A DNA stretch of 21,564 nucleotides from Saccoglossus kowalevskii (taxonomy: Eukaryota > Hemichordata > Enteropneusta > Harrimaniidae): contig NW_003106593.1 of NCBI RefSeq assembly GCF_000003605.2, positions 22,047 to 43,610 of the forward strand, read 5' to 3'. Positions within the stretch are counted from its first letter, which is position 1. Each line of letters begins with the position of its first letter. The notes under the pieces are model-generated. The model did not search any database. It saw only the letters and a list, made by a program, of their open reading frames with translations, and was not told the origin of the DNA. This document shows, in pieces, positions 20,201 through 21,564 of this stretch. The translations under genes were made by a program, and so were the position numbers.

Positions 20201-20310
20201 CTATGTTGTACATAGAAATAAAGAAATAAGTTATGACATTACGAATACTCATGATAACTGAGGTGTGGGGTTATGACATCATCATGACATCATAATGCCC
20301 GAAATGTATT

Positions 20311-20325
20311 TACCCCCCCCCCCCG
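20311..20325. repeat. Poly-C tract
   Basis: A run of about 13 C residues, directly visible. A similar tract occurs near 7363-7375. Such runs are prone to length error in assemblies. Confidence 0.8.
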
Positions 20326-20363
20326 TTACCTATTTGAATGTGCTCTGTGAAGTTTCGTTGACG

Positions 20364-20526
20364 TTAAAGGGGCACCTTCCAGTTAAGATTAATTTCACAA
20401 CAAATTTACTTTCTGGATTAAAATAACAATGGATAACAAAAGATAGATTAACATTGTAAACAACATAAACAATAGTGTCCCATGATTCTTTGGTGCAATC
20501 CATGGGATTGAGCGGTTCCCCTTTAA
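20364..20526. mobile_element. Short TTAA-flanked MITE (piggyBac-like)
   Basis: TTAA at 20364-20367 and 20523-20526 brackets about 155 bases whose ends are inverted repeats: AGGGGCACC on the left and, reverse-complemented, AGGGGAACC on the right. The TIR is short, so support is moderate. No coding capacity. Confidence 0.5.
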
Positions 20527-20751
20527 GTGTTCGTCATATGTATGTACGCAAATGTAAATAACAATTGATAAACACAAAGTAATTCACTTATGCGCAAATA
20601 AATCACCAATGAGTGAACAATGTACAATGAAATAGACCCTAAGTTTCACATAATTGATGGTAACTTCGGGGTACATATTAACTACTAACTTCCGTTAATT
20701 ATGTTTGGTAGAGGATGAAGTCGAACAAGGAGATCAAAATGCCGAAATTGA

Positions 20752-21564
20752 GCATGGGTTGTATTACATTCTATGAACGTACCTAGGGTCAGAATGGGTT
20801 GTATTGAATTATATAAACGTACCTAAGGTCAGAATGGGTTGTATTGAATTCTATGAACGTACTTAGGTCAGCATGGGTTGTATTGAATTCTATAATTGTA
20901 CCTATGGTCGGCATGGGTTGTATTACATTCTATAAACATATCCAGGGTCAGAATGGGTTGTATTGAATTATATAAACGTACCTAGGGTCAGAATGGGTTG
21001 TATTGAATTCTATGAACGTACTTAGGTCAGCATGGGTTGTATTGAATTCTATAATTGTACCTATGATCGGCATGGGTTGTATTACATTCCATAAACATAT
21101 CCAGGGTCAGAATGGGTTGTATTGAATTATATAAACGTACCTAGGGTCAGAATGGGTTGTATTGAATTCTATAATTGTACCTATGGTCAGCATGGGTTGT
21201 ATTACATACTATAAACGTACCTAGAGTCAGCAAGGGTTGTATTACAATCTATAATTGTACCTATGGTCAGAATGGGTTGTATTACATTCTATAAACGTAC
21301 CTAGAGTCAGCATGGGTTGTATTACATTCTATAAACGTACCTAGAGTCAGCATGGGTTGTATTGAATTCTATAATTGTACCTATGGTCAGAATGGGTTGT
21401 ATTACATTCTATAAACGTACCTAGAGTCAGCATGGGTTGTATTACATTCTATAAACGTACCTAGAGTCAGCATGGGTTGTATTACATTCTATAAACGTAC
21501 CTAGGGTCAGCATGGGTTGTATTACATTCTATAAACGTACCTAGAGTCAGCATGGGTTGTATTT
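20752..21564. repeat. 40-bp minisatellite, about 20 copies, with higher-order structure
   Basis: Units start with G(C/A)ATGGGTTGTATT and repeat every 40 bases (39 in the units at 20832 and 20991). Variant types recur: an ACATTCTATAAACGTACC type and a GAATTCTATAATTGTACC type. Units 20792-20950 and 20951-21109 repeat the same four-unit order. The right part is mostly nearly identical copies of the first type, and the array runs off the window. It lies upstream of the first visible ARH exon, probably in an intron of that gene. Confidence 0.95.

Noticed and set aside
20265-20295. Repeated TGACATCA as a CRE/AP-1 type control site
   Set aside because: Two short matches next to each other can arise by local duplication, and no promoter is nearby.
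20752-21564. CRISPR-like array
   Set aside because: The 40-base units follow one another with no unique spacers, and the setting is an animal genome; it is a minisatellite.

Overview
This looks like nuclear DNA from an animal, most likely a marine invertebrate deuterostome such as a hemichordate, echinoderm or cephalochordate. The reasons are AT-rich sequence, genes split into short exons with GT-AG introns in matching phase, an alpha-2,8-sialyltransferase (ST8Sia) gene (a family typical of deuterostomes), a decayed Ty3/gypsy retrotransposon, several short terminal-inverted-repeat (TIR) elements and a minisatellite. The taxon is inference; nothing in the window fixes a species. No ORF exceeds about 440 bases because the genes are in pieces, so the exons below were assembled by family motif, splice site and phase.

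Layout: (1) 1-3415 is mostly non-coding, with a TIR element at 926-1555 and a CCAAT-box/GA-rich stretch near 2955-3136 that could be a promoter or an LTR remnant. (2) 3416-8763, plus strand: seven exons of an ST8Sia-type sialyltransferase with sialylmotifs L, S, III and VS, ending in a stop and followed by AATAAA. The 5' exons (cytoplasmic tail, signal anchor, part of the stem) are not identified with confidence. The two most upstream visible exons look like a tandem duplicate pair. Its introns hold a decayed ~110-bp tandem repeat and a 0.7-kb foldback element. (3) 8804-14486 lies between the 3' ends of two convergent genes. It holds a 165-bp element flanked by TTAA, a badly broken gypsy pol region on the minus strand (9848-11950), a TA/TG microsatellite, a strong hairpin between direct repeats, and an unexplained 438-base ORF. 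(4) 20200 down to 14751, minus strand: eleven exons of an ADP-ribosylglycohydrolase (ARH/DraG-like) gene. They encode the C-terminal half of one ARH domain, an in-frame linker exon, and a complete second ARH domain. Matching intron positions in the two copies point to an internal tandem duplication and fusion. (5) 20201-21564 holds a TTAA-flanked element and a 40-bp minisatellite of about 20 copies with higher-order structure, running off the window. It probably lies in an intron of the ARH gene, whose first exons would be further right.

The two genes are not obviously in one pathway. One transfers sialic acid in the Golgi; the other belongs to a family that removes ADP-ribose or related groups. 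The most notable points are the in-frame double ARH gene, its apparent GC-AG intron, the duplicated stem exons of the sialyltransferase, and the higher-order minisatellite.
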